Assembly (NCBI RefSeq): GCF_900111355.1 | Contig: NZ_FOHA01000001.1 | Coordinates: 310,001-374,000, forward strand | Origin: Isobaculum melis | GTDB taxonomy: Bacteria > Bacillota > Bacilli > Lactobacillales > Carnobacteriaceae | Length of the DNA: 64,000 bases | Direction: 5' to 3' | Part shown: in pieces, positions 1 through 8,380 of the stretch | Numbering within the stretch: the stretch's first letter is position 1 | Layout: the number at the start of each line of letters is the position of its first letter | The notes under the pieces: generated by a model | Told to the model about the DNA's origin: nothing | The model's database searches: none | The model's input: only the letters and a program-made list of their open reading frames with translations | Position numbers and translations under genes: made by a program

Positions 1-450
1 AACGATTATCGTTCTCTGATTACTTCAGAAGCAGCGAAAATTGCTTACAGTAAATTTCTTAAGACGTGTGCAGATACGGAAAATCCTCCACTCATTCATC
101 ATTGTCGTGGTGGCAAGGATCGCACGGGAATGGGTTCCTTATTCCTATTGATGCTACTAGGAGTGAAAGAGGAGGAAATTATTGAAGATTATATTTTAAC
201 CGGCATTATTCGGAAAGAAAGAAATCAATTAAAATATGAGCTTTATCAAGAATTAACAGATAATGAAAATTACTTAGCCTACCTGATGGCGATGATTGAA
301 ACAAGAAAAGAATTCATTCAAGCTGCCATTGACCGCATTAAAGAGTTATACCCAGCAACAGATGATTATTTTATTCAACATTTTGATTTGACTGCAGCAG
401 AGATTCAAAAAATGCGAGATTTTTATTTAGAGGAAGGAGCAAAAAAATGA
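1..450 (+). CDS. Tyrosine-protein phosphatase, C-terminal part (5' end outside window)
   Basis: The reading frame is open from base 1, so the true start lies upstream. The P-loop HCRGGKDRTG (codons about 34-43 of the visible part) matches the CX5R signature of bacterial tyrosine/serine phosphatases of the Y_phosphatase3 family: Cys nucleophile, Arg for phosphate binding and an Asp-Arg-Thr-Gly tail. The remaining about 105 residues are helical, as in that family. Its stop codon overlaps the start of the PTS IIA gene (ATGA), so the two are probably translationally coupled. Substrate unknown; a phosphoprotein or phospholipid is possible. Family call sure, physiological role not. Confidence 0.85.
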   Translation, partial: NDYRSLITSEAAKIAYSKFLKTCADTENPPLIHHCRGGKDRTGMGSLFLLMLLGVKEEEIIEDYILTGIIRKERNQLKYELYQELTDNENYLAYLMAMIETRKEFIQAAIDRIKELYPATDDYFIQHFDLTAAEIQKMRDFYLEEGAKK

Positions 451-881
451 GTGAAGTTGCTTTAATAGTGGCCAGTCATGGCGAATTTGCAAAAGCTGCC
501 CTTGAAAGTGCAGAGATGATTGTTGGAAAGCAAACAAATTGTGGTGTTTTGACTGTCGAAATGGCTTTTACCTTAGATGATGCGATTCAAGCGATGGAAG
601 AGCAATATCAGCAGTTAGACCATAGTAGCGGGACTGTAATACTGGTTGATATTTTAGGAGGAACCCCTTCTAATGTGAGTGGAAGGTTCGTTTTAAGTAA
701 GGAAAATGTCTTAGTGATGAGTGGCTTAAACTTACCATTGCTTTTAGACCTCTTAACAAACAGAAATCGCACCCTAGATGAAATTGCAGCATCTTTAGAA
801 GAATCATATAAAGCAGGCTTTAACAATGTAACGAAGCTATTTGAAAAAGGAGAAGATGAAGATGAGTGTGAACTTTTGTAG
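447..881 (+). CDS. PTS mannose/fructose/sorbose-family IIA component
   Basis: A 144-residue cytoplasmic phosphocarrier that takes phosphate from HPr-His-P on a histidine and passes it to IIB. The N-terminal VASHGEF motif places the phosphorylated His at residue 11, as in ManX-type IIA. Length and the GGTPSN segment near residue 71 fit the EIIA-man fold. AGGAAGGAG lies 5-6 bases upstream of the ATG. It is the first PTS gene of a IIA-IIB-IIC-IID set, and its end overlaps the IIB gene region. The transported sugar cannot be read from sequence; mannose, an amino sugar or a host-glycan sugar is possible. Confidence 0.92.
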   Translation: MSEVALIVASHGEFAKAALESAEMIVGKQTNCGVLTVEMAFTLDDAIQAMEEQYQQLDHSSGTVILVDILGGTPSNVSGRFVLSKENVLVMSGLNLPLLLDLLTNRNRTLDEIAASLEESYKAGFNNVTKLFEKGEDEDECELL

Positions 882-1332
882 AATTGATGACCGTTTAATT
901 CATGGGCAAGTTGTCACAACTTGGGTAAATGTGCACAAAATTGAGCAGGTAATTATTATTAATGAGGCTGTAGCAAATGATAAAATCCAGTCGAATGTCT
1001 TAAAAATGAGTGTACCAGCAACTATTAAGCTGCATATTTTTCCACCTGAAAAATTTTTACAAGTTATTCAAAAGAACCCGATTTCAAGACCAACGATGCT
1101 CCTGTTTTCTTCACCATTTGATGTTGAAACCCTGGTTGATGCAGGCTATGAAATTCCTAAATTAAATGTTGGTGGTATGCGTGGAAATGCACAGCGTAAA
1201 CAATTAACCAAAGCTGTTTCCTTAACACCAGAAGAAAGAACATCCTTTGAAAGACTGATGAATCATGGAATGGATGTTGAAATTCAAATGGTACCTAGTG
1301 AGAGCATGGTTAAAATGAAGGAGGTCTTGTAG
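862..1332 (+). CDS. PTS mannose-family IIB component
   Basis: A 156-residue IIB enzyme. The RIDDRLIHGQV motif carries the phosphorylated His14 that receives phosphate from IIA and passes it to the sugar. The open frame extends upstream to a TTG at 841, but ATG 862 is chosen because AAAGGAG at about 845-851 is correctly spaced and family members begin just before the FCRIDDR motif. The start lies inside the end of the IIA gene, indicating translational coupling. Followed directly by IIC. Confidence 0.92.
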   Translation: MSVNFCRIDDRLIHGQVVTTWVNVHKIEQVIIINEAVANDKIQSNVLKMSVPATIKLHIFPPEKFLQVIQKNPISRPTMLLFSSPFDVETLVDAGYEIPKLNVGGMRGNAQRKQLTKAVSLTPEERTSFERLMNHGMDVEIQMVPSESMVKMKEVL

Positions 1333-2121
1333 ATGACTGTCTTACTGATTACAATCTTAGCTTTCTTTATTGGAATTGATGATGTTAGTACGAAGTTATT
1401 TAGAAGACCCCTATTGATTGCCCCACTAGTTGGCATCATCCTTGGCGATTTACAAGCAGGATTAGCCATTGGTGCAACATTGGAAATTATGTGGATGGGT
1501 ATTGGTAATGTAGGTGCCTATATGGCGCCAGATATTGTAACGGGCTCATTGATTAGTACAGCCTTAGCCATTATGAGTCGTAATGGTGCTTCTCTGGAAG
1601 CAACGGTTGCAACAGCTGTGACATTAGCCGTACCGACAGCTTTATTAGCGCAACAATTATTGGTATTAATCGAAACAGTTAATGTCTCATTAAACTCATG
1701 GGCACATCGTTTAGCAGAAAATGCGGATGTCAAAGGAACCAAATGGTTGATTTATCCACCTGCAATTATGACCGGTTTGGCAAGAGCGTTACCAACCTTT
1801 ATTGCCTTGCAATTTGGTGCAGGAGCGATTCAAACATTAGTTGATTCTCTGCCTACCTTTGTGATTGAAGGGCTCTCAACAGCAGGGAAAATCATTCCAG
1901 CAGTGGGGATTGCCTTATTGATGATGTCGATGATTAAAAGAGTGGAGATGTGGATGTTCCTTGTGTTAGGTTTTGTTTTAGCATCTTATCTTCAATTAGC
2001 AGTCTTACCTGTCACATTAATCGCTTTAGTGATTGCTTATCTTTATGATTTGGCCACACAAAAAAATGAAGTGGTTCAGGTTGCTGCAACCGATATTGAT
2101 GGAGAGGAGTATGATCTATAA
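1333..2121 (+). CDS. PTS mannose-family IIC permease component
   Basis: A 262-residue membrane protein of the EII-sorbose IIC family (ManY/AgaC type). Several hydrophobic helices are evident, with the conserved early segment around IGIDDVSTKLFRRPLLIAP. With IID it forms the translocation channel. The ATG follows the IIB stop with GGAGG upstream, and the TAA overlaps the IID ATG by one base, showing a tight operon. Substrate undetermined. Confidence 0.9.
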   Translation: MTVLLITILAFFIGIDDVSTKLFRRPLLIAPLVGIILGDLQAGLAIGATLEIMWMGIGNVGAYMAPDIVTGSLISTALAIMSRNGASLEATVATAVTLAVPTALLAQQLLVLIETVNVSLNSWAHRLAENADVKGTKWLIYPPAIMTGLARALPTFIALQFGAGAIQTLVDSLPTFVIEGLSTAGKIIPAVGIALLMMSMIKRVEMWMFLVLGFVLASYLQLAVLPVTLIALVIAYLYDLATQKNEVVQVAATDIDGEEYDL

Positions 2122-2945
2122 TGGAACAAAAGCTGACTAAAAGAGATCTTTGGACGTTATTTATGAGAGTCAATACCATGCGTATTACATTGAATTATGA
2201 AACTTTGCAAGGTGTTGGATTTATGCGCGCAGTAGCACCAGCTTTAGAAAAGATTTATCCAGATAAGGAAGATTTGCGTGAAGCGATGCTTCGTCATACT
2301 GTCTTCTATAATTCACATGTCAATGGAGATGCAGCCATTGCAGGCTTAACAGTTGCGATGGAGGAATCAACAGGTCCAAATGAAAAAGAGGGGATTAATC
2401 CACTGAAAACTGGACTAATGGGTCCTTTAGCAGGACTTGGTGATAGCCTAGTTAAATTTACTTGGGTACCGATTGTCGGAAGTATTGGGGCATCTTTTGC
2501 TCTTAGTGGTAGTATTGTTGGGCCAATTTTTATGTTTATTATGTACAACATTGTGAATATGGTTGGCAGATATTATGCCGTTGTTTATGGTTATAAAAAA
2601 GGCATTGAATTTTTAAATGGAAATCAAAATAGCAATATTATTCAACGTATTTCTACAATGGCCAATGTTGTTGGATTGATGGTTGTAGGGTCCTTGATTG
2701 CAAGTGTCATTAAAATTTCAACCCCGCTAGAGATCTCTGTTAATTCTAATGTAACGGGTGAAGTGGGCGGAAATGTAATTGCTGTTCAAGAAATGCTGGA
2801 CAAGATTATGCCTTCATTCCTTAGTTTATTTGTTACCTTTATTGTTTATCGTATTTTGAAGAAAAATCAAGGAAAGCATGTGGCATGGTTAATTTTAGCC
2901 ATCATGATCCTGACAATTATTCTTAAATATTTTGGTATTTTATAG
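2121..2945 (+). CDS. PTS mannose-family IID component
   Basis: A 274-residue IID protein. It has the characteristic N-terminal region (TKRDLWTLFMR), the GPNEKEGINPLKTGLMGPLAGLGDS block around residues 84-115, and a hydrophobic C-terminus. IID occurs only in the mannose-family PTS and completes the permease with IIC. Last gene of the operon; a strong intrinsic terminator follows 20 bases downstream. No hydrolase or sugar-phosphate enzyme is in this transcript within the window, so catabolic genes may lie upstream of base 1 or elsewhere. Confidence 0.92.
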   Translation: MEQKLTKRDLWTLFMRVNTMRITLNYETLQGVGFMRAVAPALEKIYPDKEDLREAMLRHTVFYNSHVNGDAAIAGLTVAMEESTGPNEKEGINPLKTGLMGPLAGLGDSLVKFTWVPIVGSIGASFALSGSIVGPIFMFIMYNIVNMVGRYYAVVYGYKKGIEFLNGNQNSNIIQRISTMANVVGLMVVGSLIASVIKISTPLEISVNSNVTGEVGGNVIAVQEMLDKIMPSFLSLFVTFIVYRILKKNQGKHVAWLILAIMILTIILKYFGIL

Positions 2946-2966
2946 AAAAATAGCGAGAGCTTCTTA

Positions 2967-3008
2967 AAAAGGTCTGCATATTGCTTCGTCCATATGCAGG
3001 CCTTTTTT
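2967..3008 (+). terminator. Intrinsic terminator of the mannose-family PTS operon
   Basis: AAGGTCTGCATAT pairs with ATATGCAGGCCTT around a 9-base loop and is followed by a run of T. It lies just after the IID stop codon. Confidence 0.9.
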
Positions 3009-3134
3009 ACTTTACTCTTTAAATGACACTTTGAGAAAAATTGTCTCATATTGATTTTATGAGATCACATTTACACGATTCATAAAGTATATTCTCAATA
3101 AATAACCATAAAATTCATAAATAACGACAACAAA

Positions 3135-3202
3135 GAACCGTTGGAAAATGCTAAACTACAACTATAATCCTTCAAAGGAAGCTTTAGAGCCGTTGGAGAA
3201 TT
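3135..3202 (+). promoter_or_regulatory. Two direct repeats (CCGTTGGARAAT) before the ROK kinase gene
   Basis: The 12-base unit CCGTTGGAAAAT near 3138 recurs as CCGTTGGAGAAT near 3190, about 52 bases (roughly five helical turns) apart, in the 220-base gap before the kinase. The spacing suggests a regulator binding on one face of the helix. This is inference; no matching regulator is identified. Confidence 0.4.
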
Positions 3203-3231
3203 TATCAAATAAGTGTAGGAGTTGAATTTAA

Positions 3232-4167
3232 ATGAAAGCGGTTAACGAAAAGCATTATGTCAGTTTAGATGTTGGCGGAACCTTTATTAAGCATGCAGCA
3301 ATTGATAAAAGTGGTCAGATGATTCATTCATCAAAAGTTCCGACTCCCGATAATTTAACTGATTTTATTGCAGCAATTAACGAGATTGTCCGCTCTTATC
3401 TACCAAATATCAGAGCGATTTGCTTTAGTTGTCCAGGGAAAATTGATACACAATCTGGCACCGTTTATTTTGGTGGTGCATTGGTTTATTTAGATAAGTT
3501 TTCAATTAAAAAGCATATTGAGCAGGAATTTGAGATTCCTTGTACGGTAATCAATGATGGGAAAGCAGCAGCTCTTGCTGAATTATGGCAAGGTCAACTA
3601 AAAGAAATTAAAAATGGTGGTGTGCTGACTTTAGGAACTGGCGTCGGATGTGGCTTGGTCATTAATGGTGCATTACTTGAAGGAAATCATTTCCAAGCAG
3701 GCGAAGTGAGCTTTATGTTGCTGTCGACTAAGGAACCCTTTGAATTTACCGAAATTGCAGGTGCTAAAGGCTCAGCGGTTCTATTTATTGAACGAGCTTC
3801 TCAATTATTAGGCTTGTCAGAAAATGATGGGAAAACAGTTTTTAAAGAATTAGAAAAGAAAAATCCTTTGATTCAACCAGTCTTTGAAGAATATTGTCGA
3901 AATATCGCATTGATTATCACAAATATTCAAACCGTTGTTGATATGGAACGCATTGCAATTGGTGGTGGCATCAGTGAACAGCCTTTAATGATTGAAGAAA
4001 TTCGCAGACAATACCAATTATTACGCGATACTTCAATGGGGTTTTTAGAAATGTTAACACCAATCAAAATTGTCGCTTGTGCCTTTCGTAATGAAGCTGG
4101 GCTATTAGGTGCACTCTATCATTTACTGACTCAGATTGAGACGCATCAAATAGAACAAGAAATTTAA
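3232..4167 (+). CDS. ROK-family sugar kinase
   Basis: A 311-residue cytoplasmic kinase that phosphorylates a hexose or hexose derivative with ATP. The N-terminal ATP-binding loop LDVGGTFIK, the catalytic-region NDGKAAALAE (Asp as general base, about residue 106) and LGTGVGCGLVINGALLEG are ROK hallmarks. It lacks the usual zinc-binding CXCGXXGC cluster of many ROK kinases, where ITEIAGAKGS-like sequence is found instead; this is common in the BglK/NanK-like subgroup. A GGAG-type site precedes ATG 3232. Sugar specificity is not assignable. It stands alone between a terminator and the esterase gene. Confidence 0.85.
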   Translation: MKAVNEKHYVSLDVGGTFIKHAAIDKSGQMIHSSKVPTPDNLTDFIAAINEIVRSYLPNIRAICFSCPGKIDTQSGTVYFGGALVYLDKFSIKKHIEQEFEIPCTVINDGKAAALAELWQGQLKEIKNGGVLTLGTGVGCGLVINGALLEGNHFQAGEVSFMLLSTKEPFEFTEIAGAKGSAVLFIERASQLLGLSENDGKTVFKELEKKNPLIQPVFEEYCRNIALIITNIQTVVDMERIAIGGGISEQPLMIEEIRRQYQLLRDTSMGFLEMLTPIKIVACAFRNEAGLLGALYHLLTQIETHQIEQEI

Positions 4168-4280
4168 AAGAATGATCGAATAAGAATGGTACGATAAACA
4201 ATGAGATGATTTATGAATAAGTATTATGTAATCGCTTTCTAAAAAATAGCAGGTATGAAAAAATGAGTGAAGGAGAATGA

Positions 4281-5390
4281 ATGATGACAAGAAAATATGA
4301 TAAACAACTACTAAATGAGATTGTTGAAAAGCAAACAACAGCAACTGTGGATGGTGTGGAGGTGCTATTTAAGCCTATACCTGATTGTGATATTAAAGGC
4401 GCAATGGATCCACGCCTATATAAAGAAATGAAAAAAATTGCTTTTCTGACACGCTTTATGCCGAAAAGTATGATGAGTATGAAAATGGATATGAAATCAT
4501 TACCAAAATTAAGAAAGATGTTCAATAGTGTGGATAGTACGCCAATTATTGAATCAGGCGTTGAGAAAGTAGAAGATTTTGTCACCGCAGCAGATGGCAC
4601 AAAGCTACCTATTTACGCATTCAAATCTGAAAAGACTTTACCTAATGCACCTATTTTATATTTCATTCATGGGGGTGGCTTTTTTGGCGGAAGCACAGAT
4701 GTTGTGACGGATGCCTTAAAATTGATTGTTGCAAATACGGGGATTATTGCTTTTTCAATGGATTATCGTTTAGCACCAGAGTATCCTTATCCAACCAGCC
4801 ATGAAGATTGTTATACCGGACTGAAGTGGGTAGCTGAAAATGCAAGTCGCTTTGGGGGAGATGCGCAAAATATTTTTGTAGCAGGTGATAGTGCCGGTGG
4901 AAACTTAACGTTATACTGTACCAACAAATCTTTAGAAGAAGGGCTGAACCTTGTTAAAGGCCAATTAATCTTATACCCAACTGTAAATATGGGGGGGGTT
5001 GACGATGAGCATGTTCGATTCACTAAAGATAAATTTGATGTGTATCAAAAACAAGCACGCGCCATTAATTTGTCATTAGATATGTTAAGTGGTGCAACGG
5101 ATGGCTTAGGCACTTATTTGGGAACACAAGAGTTAATGACAAAATATTTAACACCTTATATGGATGTGAGTGATCAGATGCCACCAACCTTTGTGACCGT
5201 TGGGGAACATGATTTTCTAAAAGTAGAAACATTGGCCTATGCAAGAAAATTAGTACTGGCTGGAGTGGATACAGAAACAATTGTTTATAAAGGGTTAGGA
5301 CATGCTTATATTGATCGAATTGGTTATTTACCACAAAGTGAAGATTGTGCCATTGAAATGGGCCGTTTCATATTAAAACATAGGAGCTGA
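4281..5390 (+). CDS. Alpha/beta hydrolase, HSL-type esterase/lipase
   Basis: A 369-residue hydrolase of the hormone-sensitive-lipase group. HGGGFFGGS (about residue 130) forms the oxyanion hole, GDSAGGN (about 202-208) carries the nucleophile Ser, and Asp in GEHDF (about 311) and His in LGHAY (about 341) complete the triad. It probably hydrolyses short-chain esters. An extra N-terminal helical cap of about 95 residues precedes the core. AAGGAGA precedes two consecutive ATGs (4281, 4284). The PAP2 gene starts six bases after its stop, suggesting one transcript. Confidence 0.9.
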   Translation: MMTRKYDKQLLNEIVEKQTTATVDGVEVLFKPIPDCDIKGAMDPRLYKEMKKIAFLTRFMPKSMMSMKMDMKSLPKLRKMFNSVDSTPIIESGVEKVEDFVTAADGTKLPIYAFKSEKTLPNAPILYFIHGGGFFGGSTDVVTDALKLIVANTGIIAFSMDYRLAPEYPYPTSHEDCYTGLKWVAENASRFGGDAQNIFVAGDSAGGNLTLYCTNKSLEEGLNLVKGQLILYPTVNMGGVDDEHVRFTKDKFDVYQKQARAINLSLDMLSGATDGLGTYLGTQELMTKYLTPYMDVSDQMPPTFVTVGEHDFLKVETLAYARKLVLAGVDTETIVYKGLGHAYIDRIGYLPQSEDCAIEMGRFILKHRS

Positions 5391-5395
5391 AAGAA

Positions 5396-6220
5396 ATGAA
5401 AAAGGGGAATATCATTTTTATAGTGGGGGTAGTCTTACTATTACTTGTTTGCACATTTTATGATTTACAGATTTCCATGACACTGTTTAATAATCAATCA
5501 ATTTATGGCAAGTTTTTTGAGGCAGCTGGCGAATTGCCTATGACATATATTGGGTGTTTTTCAGCCGCTGCTCTGTTCCTGACAATGAAAAATACAGGAC
5601 GTTGGACATTTTATTTAGGAAAAATTGGCTTTGTTTTATTAGTCCTTTTTTTCTCTCTGACTTCAATTATTATGATCAATACACATCTTCCTTTATCAAT
5701 TGGGTTAAAGATTGGGTTACTCATTTTAACAAGTCTAGTCTTTTATTTATTAGCAAAAGCAGTACCAGCAAAGCACTATTTAGCCTTAAAACAAGCAGCA
5801 AAAGTTGGGCTTATCCTAGCTGTTTTAGCCATTTTAGTGGTAACCATTCTAAAAATGTTCTGGGGCCGTATGCGTTTTAGAGAAATGACGGATCCGATTC
5901 ATCAATTTACAAGATGGTATCTACCACAAGGCTGGACAATCAATAATGAGTTGATGTCATTCCCATCAGGACATGCAGCCAATTCTTCAGTTATCCTATG
6001 GCTCAGCTTATTGCCAACTTTTGTGAGTCGTTTAGCTGGAAAAGAACGTTTGTTAGAAGGCTTAGCAGCTGTTTGGATTGTTTTGGTAATGGTTAGCCGC
6101 GTTGTAATGGGGGCACATTTTGCGACAGATGTAACCGTTGGTATGTTGCTTTCAATCAGTTTATTCTTTTGGCTTAAAAAAAGGTTTATCACAAAAAATA
6201 ATCAGTTAAATGTGCTATGA
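5396..6220 (+). CDS. PAP2-family membrane phosphatase
   Basis: A 274-residue integral membrane phosphatase with about six hydrophobic segments. Three catalytic motifs are visible: KMFWGRMRF near residue 152 (KX6RP type, but with Phe in place of Pro), PSGHAANS near 189 (His acid) and SRVVMGAHFATD near 233 (SRX5HX3D, nucleophile His). Likely substrates are undecaprenyl pyrophosphate, phosphatidate or phosphatidylglycerophosphate; the sequence does not decide. Probably co-transcribed with the upstream esterase. Confidence 0.88.
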   Translation: MKKGNIIFIVGVVLLLLVCTFYDLQISMTLFNNQSIYGKFFEAAGELPMTYIGCFSAAALFLTMKNTGRWTFYLGKIGFVLLVLFFSLTSIIMINTHLPLSIGLKIGLLILTSLVFYLLAKAVPAKHYLALKQAAKVGLILAVLAILVVTILKMFWGRMRFREMTDPIHQFTRWYLPQGWTINNELMSFPSGHAANSSVILWLSLLPTFVSRLAGKERLLEGLAAVWIVLVMVSRVVMGAHFATDVTVGMLLSISLFFWLKKRFITKNNQLNVL

Positions 6221-6259
6221 TAAAGAGAGCGTGAATTTCGAATAAGGGATGGGGAAATA

Positions 6260-7174
6260 ATGAGTCGGACAATTTATGAATCTGTTCAAATGGATAATAA
6301 TTTACCAATGCGTATTTTGCATTTTTCTCATGAGAAGGCCTTAGTTTCACCAGGTGGCAATACCTATCATTTTGATACAGCAACACTTCAATTTGTTCCG
6401 CCACATTGGCATCGTAGCATTGAATTAACTTATGTTGTGAATGGCACACTTCAGGTACGGCAAAGTGAACAAGAGCAAACCTATCAGGATGATTCCTTTT
6501 TTATCATCAATTCTGGTGATATTCATGAATTAAGTAGTGTGCCGACTGATAATTTTGAGCTGATTTGCTTTATTATTTCATATGATTTTATTCAACAATT
6601 TATTCCAAATATTGAAAAAATTCGTTTTGATATGGCAACGACACAGGAAACTGCTGCTGAACTGTCAGGTTTATTTTATGATATATTAACACTTTATAAT
6701 GAAAATCAGGAATTTGGTCATTTAAAAATTCAAGCGAGACTCATTGAGATCCTCTATTTATTGTGTCAGTATCATCAGGTTGAAAATCATTTACCCGCTA
6801 GTAGAAAATATTTGCGTAGCCAACAATTAAATAAGCAAATTCTTGAATATATTCATGTGCACTATATGGAAAATCTAACCTTAGAGCGCTTAGCTAAAAC
6901 CTTTAATTTTTCCCGTGAGCATTTTTCTCGTTTATTTAAAGAGACCTTTGGAAAAACTTTCTTGGTTTATTTAAATGATTACCGTTTATACTGTGCCTTT
7001 CCAGAAATTGTGAATAGTCGTAAAACAATAGAAGCCATTAGTATTGCTCATGGCTTTCCAAGCTCAAAAGCATTAATTAAACAATTTAAAGAGGTCTATC
7101 ATGAAACACCTATGCAATTTCGAAAAAATAGAAAGGTTTCAATTTTGGACCATAATGATGACAAGAAACGCTAA
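6260..7174 (+). CDS. AraC-family transcriptional regulator
   Basis: A 304-residue regulator with an N-terminal cupin-like sensor domain (about residues 20-150, including the PPHWHRSIELTYVVNG segment) and a C-terminal double helix-turn-helix (about 195-295: LERLAKTFNFSREHFSRLFKETFGKTF). Such proteins usually activate sugar-use genes on ligand binding. GGGGA precedes ATG 6260. It is followed by its own terminator, so the target is not evident; the nearby ROK kinase or esterase genes are candidates. Confidence 0.88.
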   Translation: MSRTIYESVQMDNNLPMRILHFSHEKALVSPGGNTYHFDTATLQFVPPHWHRSIELTYVVNGTLQVRQSEQEQTYQDDSFFIINSGDIHELSSVPTDNFELICFIISYDFIQQFIPNIEKIRFDMATTQETAAELSGLFYDILTLYNENQEFGHLKIQARLIEILYLLCQYHQVENHLPASRKYLRSQQLNKQILEYIHVHYMENLTLERLAKTFNFSREHFSRLFKETFGKTFLVYLNDYRLYCAFPEIVNSRKTIEAISIAHGFPSSKALIKQFKEVYHETPMQFRKNRKVSILDHNDDKKR

Positions 7175-7194
7175 TCTCAGCGTTTCTTTTTTTT
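7163..7194 (+). terminator. Intrinsic terminator after the AraC regulator
   Basis: AAGAAACGCT pairs with AGCGTTTCTT around a six-base loop, followed by eight or more T. The stem begins inside the last codons of the gene. Confidence 0.9.
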
Positions 7195-7220
7195 GGACAT
7201 AAAGCATCAATAATTAGCTA

Positions 7221-7286
7221 TTTAGTTGCTACTAAAAAACACCAATGAAACCGCTTTCTTTGTTATAGTAATGATAGAAATTACTA
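7221..7286. promoter_or_regulatory. Inverted repeats before the 4-TM protein gene
   Basis: TTTAGT-N4-ACTAAA (7221-7236) and TAGTAA-N9-TTACTA (7266-7286) lie upstream of the 7308 gene. Their TTACTA/TAGTAA arms resemble the GTTACTAAAA-GTAAC site beside the nearby HxlR gene, so they may be targets of that regulator. Inference only. Confidence 0.4.
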
Positions 7287-7307
7287 CTAATAAAGGGAGC
7301 GGTATAA

Positions 7308-7817
7308 ATGAATATGAAAAAATATATTAGCAAGAAAATTATAAAGGATTTTGTGATTATTAATGTGATTATTAATGGTATTTTTTATATCATTGGCTTT
7401 AAAAATTTTTCAGGACAACTCACATTTAATGATATCACAACCGATTTATTTATTGGCTTGATGCTTTTAGGTGCAGCAGGCTCATGGATTGGTTTTGTGA
7501 ATATGCGAAAAGAGTTACAAAAAGGAAAAACAGATGTATCTAATTTTCAGAAGAGTCATTTCTATCACCTTTTACCAAAAGCAACAGGCTTACGCATCTT
7601 ATTTCTGATGGCAATCACAGCATTGATTACACTGATCTTCTTTATTTTATTACCAAGCTTATTAGGGCTAGATAAAATCAATCATGTCATCGGCTTTGGC
7701 TTCAAAACAATTACAGCTGGGCTAATGGCTTGTGTGATTGGCTATATCGTCATTGATTTATCGATTAGTGATTATCAGCATCAACCAATGCCTACAAAAG
7801 ATACAACTGTTGTTTAA
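7308..7817 (+). CDS. Small integral membrane protein, unknown function
   Basis: A 169-residue protein with about four hydrophobic helices (near residues 13-32, 45-65, 95-118 and 127-150) and a polar loop around 66-90. I do not recognise the family. GGGAGCG precedes ATG 7308. It lies directly upstream of an HxlR regulator and has operator-like inverted repeats in its promoter, so it is probably an effector gene of that regulator, for example in electrophile or toxin stress. Confidence 0.7.
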   Translation: MNMKKYISKKIIKDFVIINVIINGIFYIIGFKNFSGQLTFNDITTDLFIGLMLLGAAGSWIGFVNMRKELQKGKTDVSNFQKSHFYHLLPKATGLRILFLMAITALITLIFFILLPSLLGLDKINHVIGFGFKTITAGLMACVIGYIVIDLSISDYQHQPMPTKDTTVV

Positions 7818-7896
7818 AAAGCAATTGACAAGCCATTTCACTCTTTTGTATGATAGGTAGGTAACGTACTTTTTGAAACAATAGAGGAGTGATTGC

Positions 7897-8244
7897 TTGT
7901 TAACAAAGGATGAGCTTCCTTTTTGTCCAGTTGCAACAACCGTTGATTTAATTGGCAATAAATGGACATTATTAATTATGCGAGAATTATTAACAGGAAC
8001 CAAGCGTTTTAGTGAATTGCATAAAGCAATTGTTGGGATTAGCCAAAAGGTATTAACACAAAATTTGCGAAAAATGGAAGAAGATGGCATTGTCACTCGG
8101 GAAGTATTTGCTGAGGTGCCACCAAAAGTCGAGTATTCTTTAAGTGAGCTAGGGGATAGCCTACGTCCGATTATTGATTCAATGATTACTTGGGGAACAG
8201 ATTATATTCAACAGCATTTACAAGCTGAACAGCAAGATTCTTAA
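7897..8244 (+). CDS. HxlR-family transcriptional regulator
   Basis: A 115-residue winged-helix protein: CPVATTVDLIGNKWTLLIMRELLTGTKRFSELHKAI is the HxlR signature, followed by the wing (PPKVEYSLSELG). TTG 7897 is the start, with GAGGAG seven bases upstream. A single Cys at position 10 sits where redox-sensing HxlR proteins (YodB, HypR) carry their sensor Cys, so thiol or quinone sensing is possible. The operator-like IR at 8281-8296 links it to the downstream metallo-hydrolase gene. Confidence 0.9.
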   Translation: MLTKDELPFCPVATTVDLIGNKWTLLIMRELLTGTKRFSELHKAIVGISQKVLTQNLRKMEEDGIVTREVFAEVPPKVEYSLSELGDSLRPIIDSMITWGTDYIQQHLQAEQQDS

Positions 8245-8261
8245 TTGAATCTTGTTTTTTT
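8233..8261 (+). terminator. Intrinsic terminator after the HxlR gene
   Basis: CAAGATTC pairs with GAATCTTG followed by TTTTTTT; the stop codon of the regulator lies in the loop. Confidence 0.88.
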
Positions 8262-8280
8262 ATTCCCTCATCCGCTATTT

Positions 8281-8307
8281 GTTACTAAAAGGTAACTAAC
8301 CTATAAA
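8281..8307. promoter_or_regulatory. Probable HxlR operator and promoter of the metallo-hydrolase gene
   Basis: GTTAC-TAAAAG-GTAAC (8281-8296) is an inverted repeat of the type bound by HxlR proteins. TATAAA (about 8302) follows as a likely -10 box. A related GGTAGGTAACGTAC sequence lies near 7856, before the regulator itself, suggesting autoregulation. Confidence 0.55.
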
Positions 8308-8380
8308 AAAGTGCCTTCTTTAATATTTTCAAAATATCATGCATACTAGACCTATCAGAACAATAAAGGGGCTATTTAAA

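Noticed and set aside
3043-3063. TCTCATA...TATGAGA inverted repeat after the mannose-PTS terminator
   Set aside because: Short AT-rich repeat with no clear regulator or promoter match.
5554-5880. 108-codon ORF within the PAP2 gene
   Set aside because: Out-of-frame shadow of a gene with all PAP2 motifs; no ribosome site.
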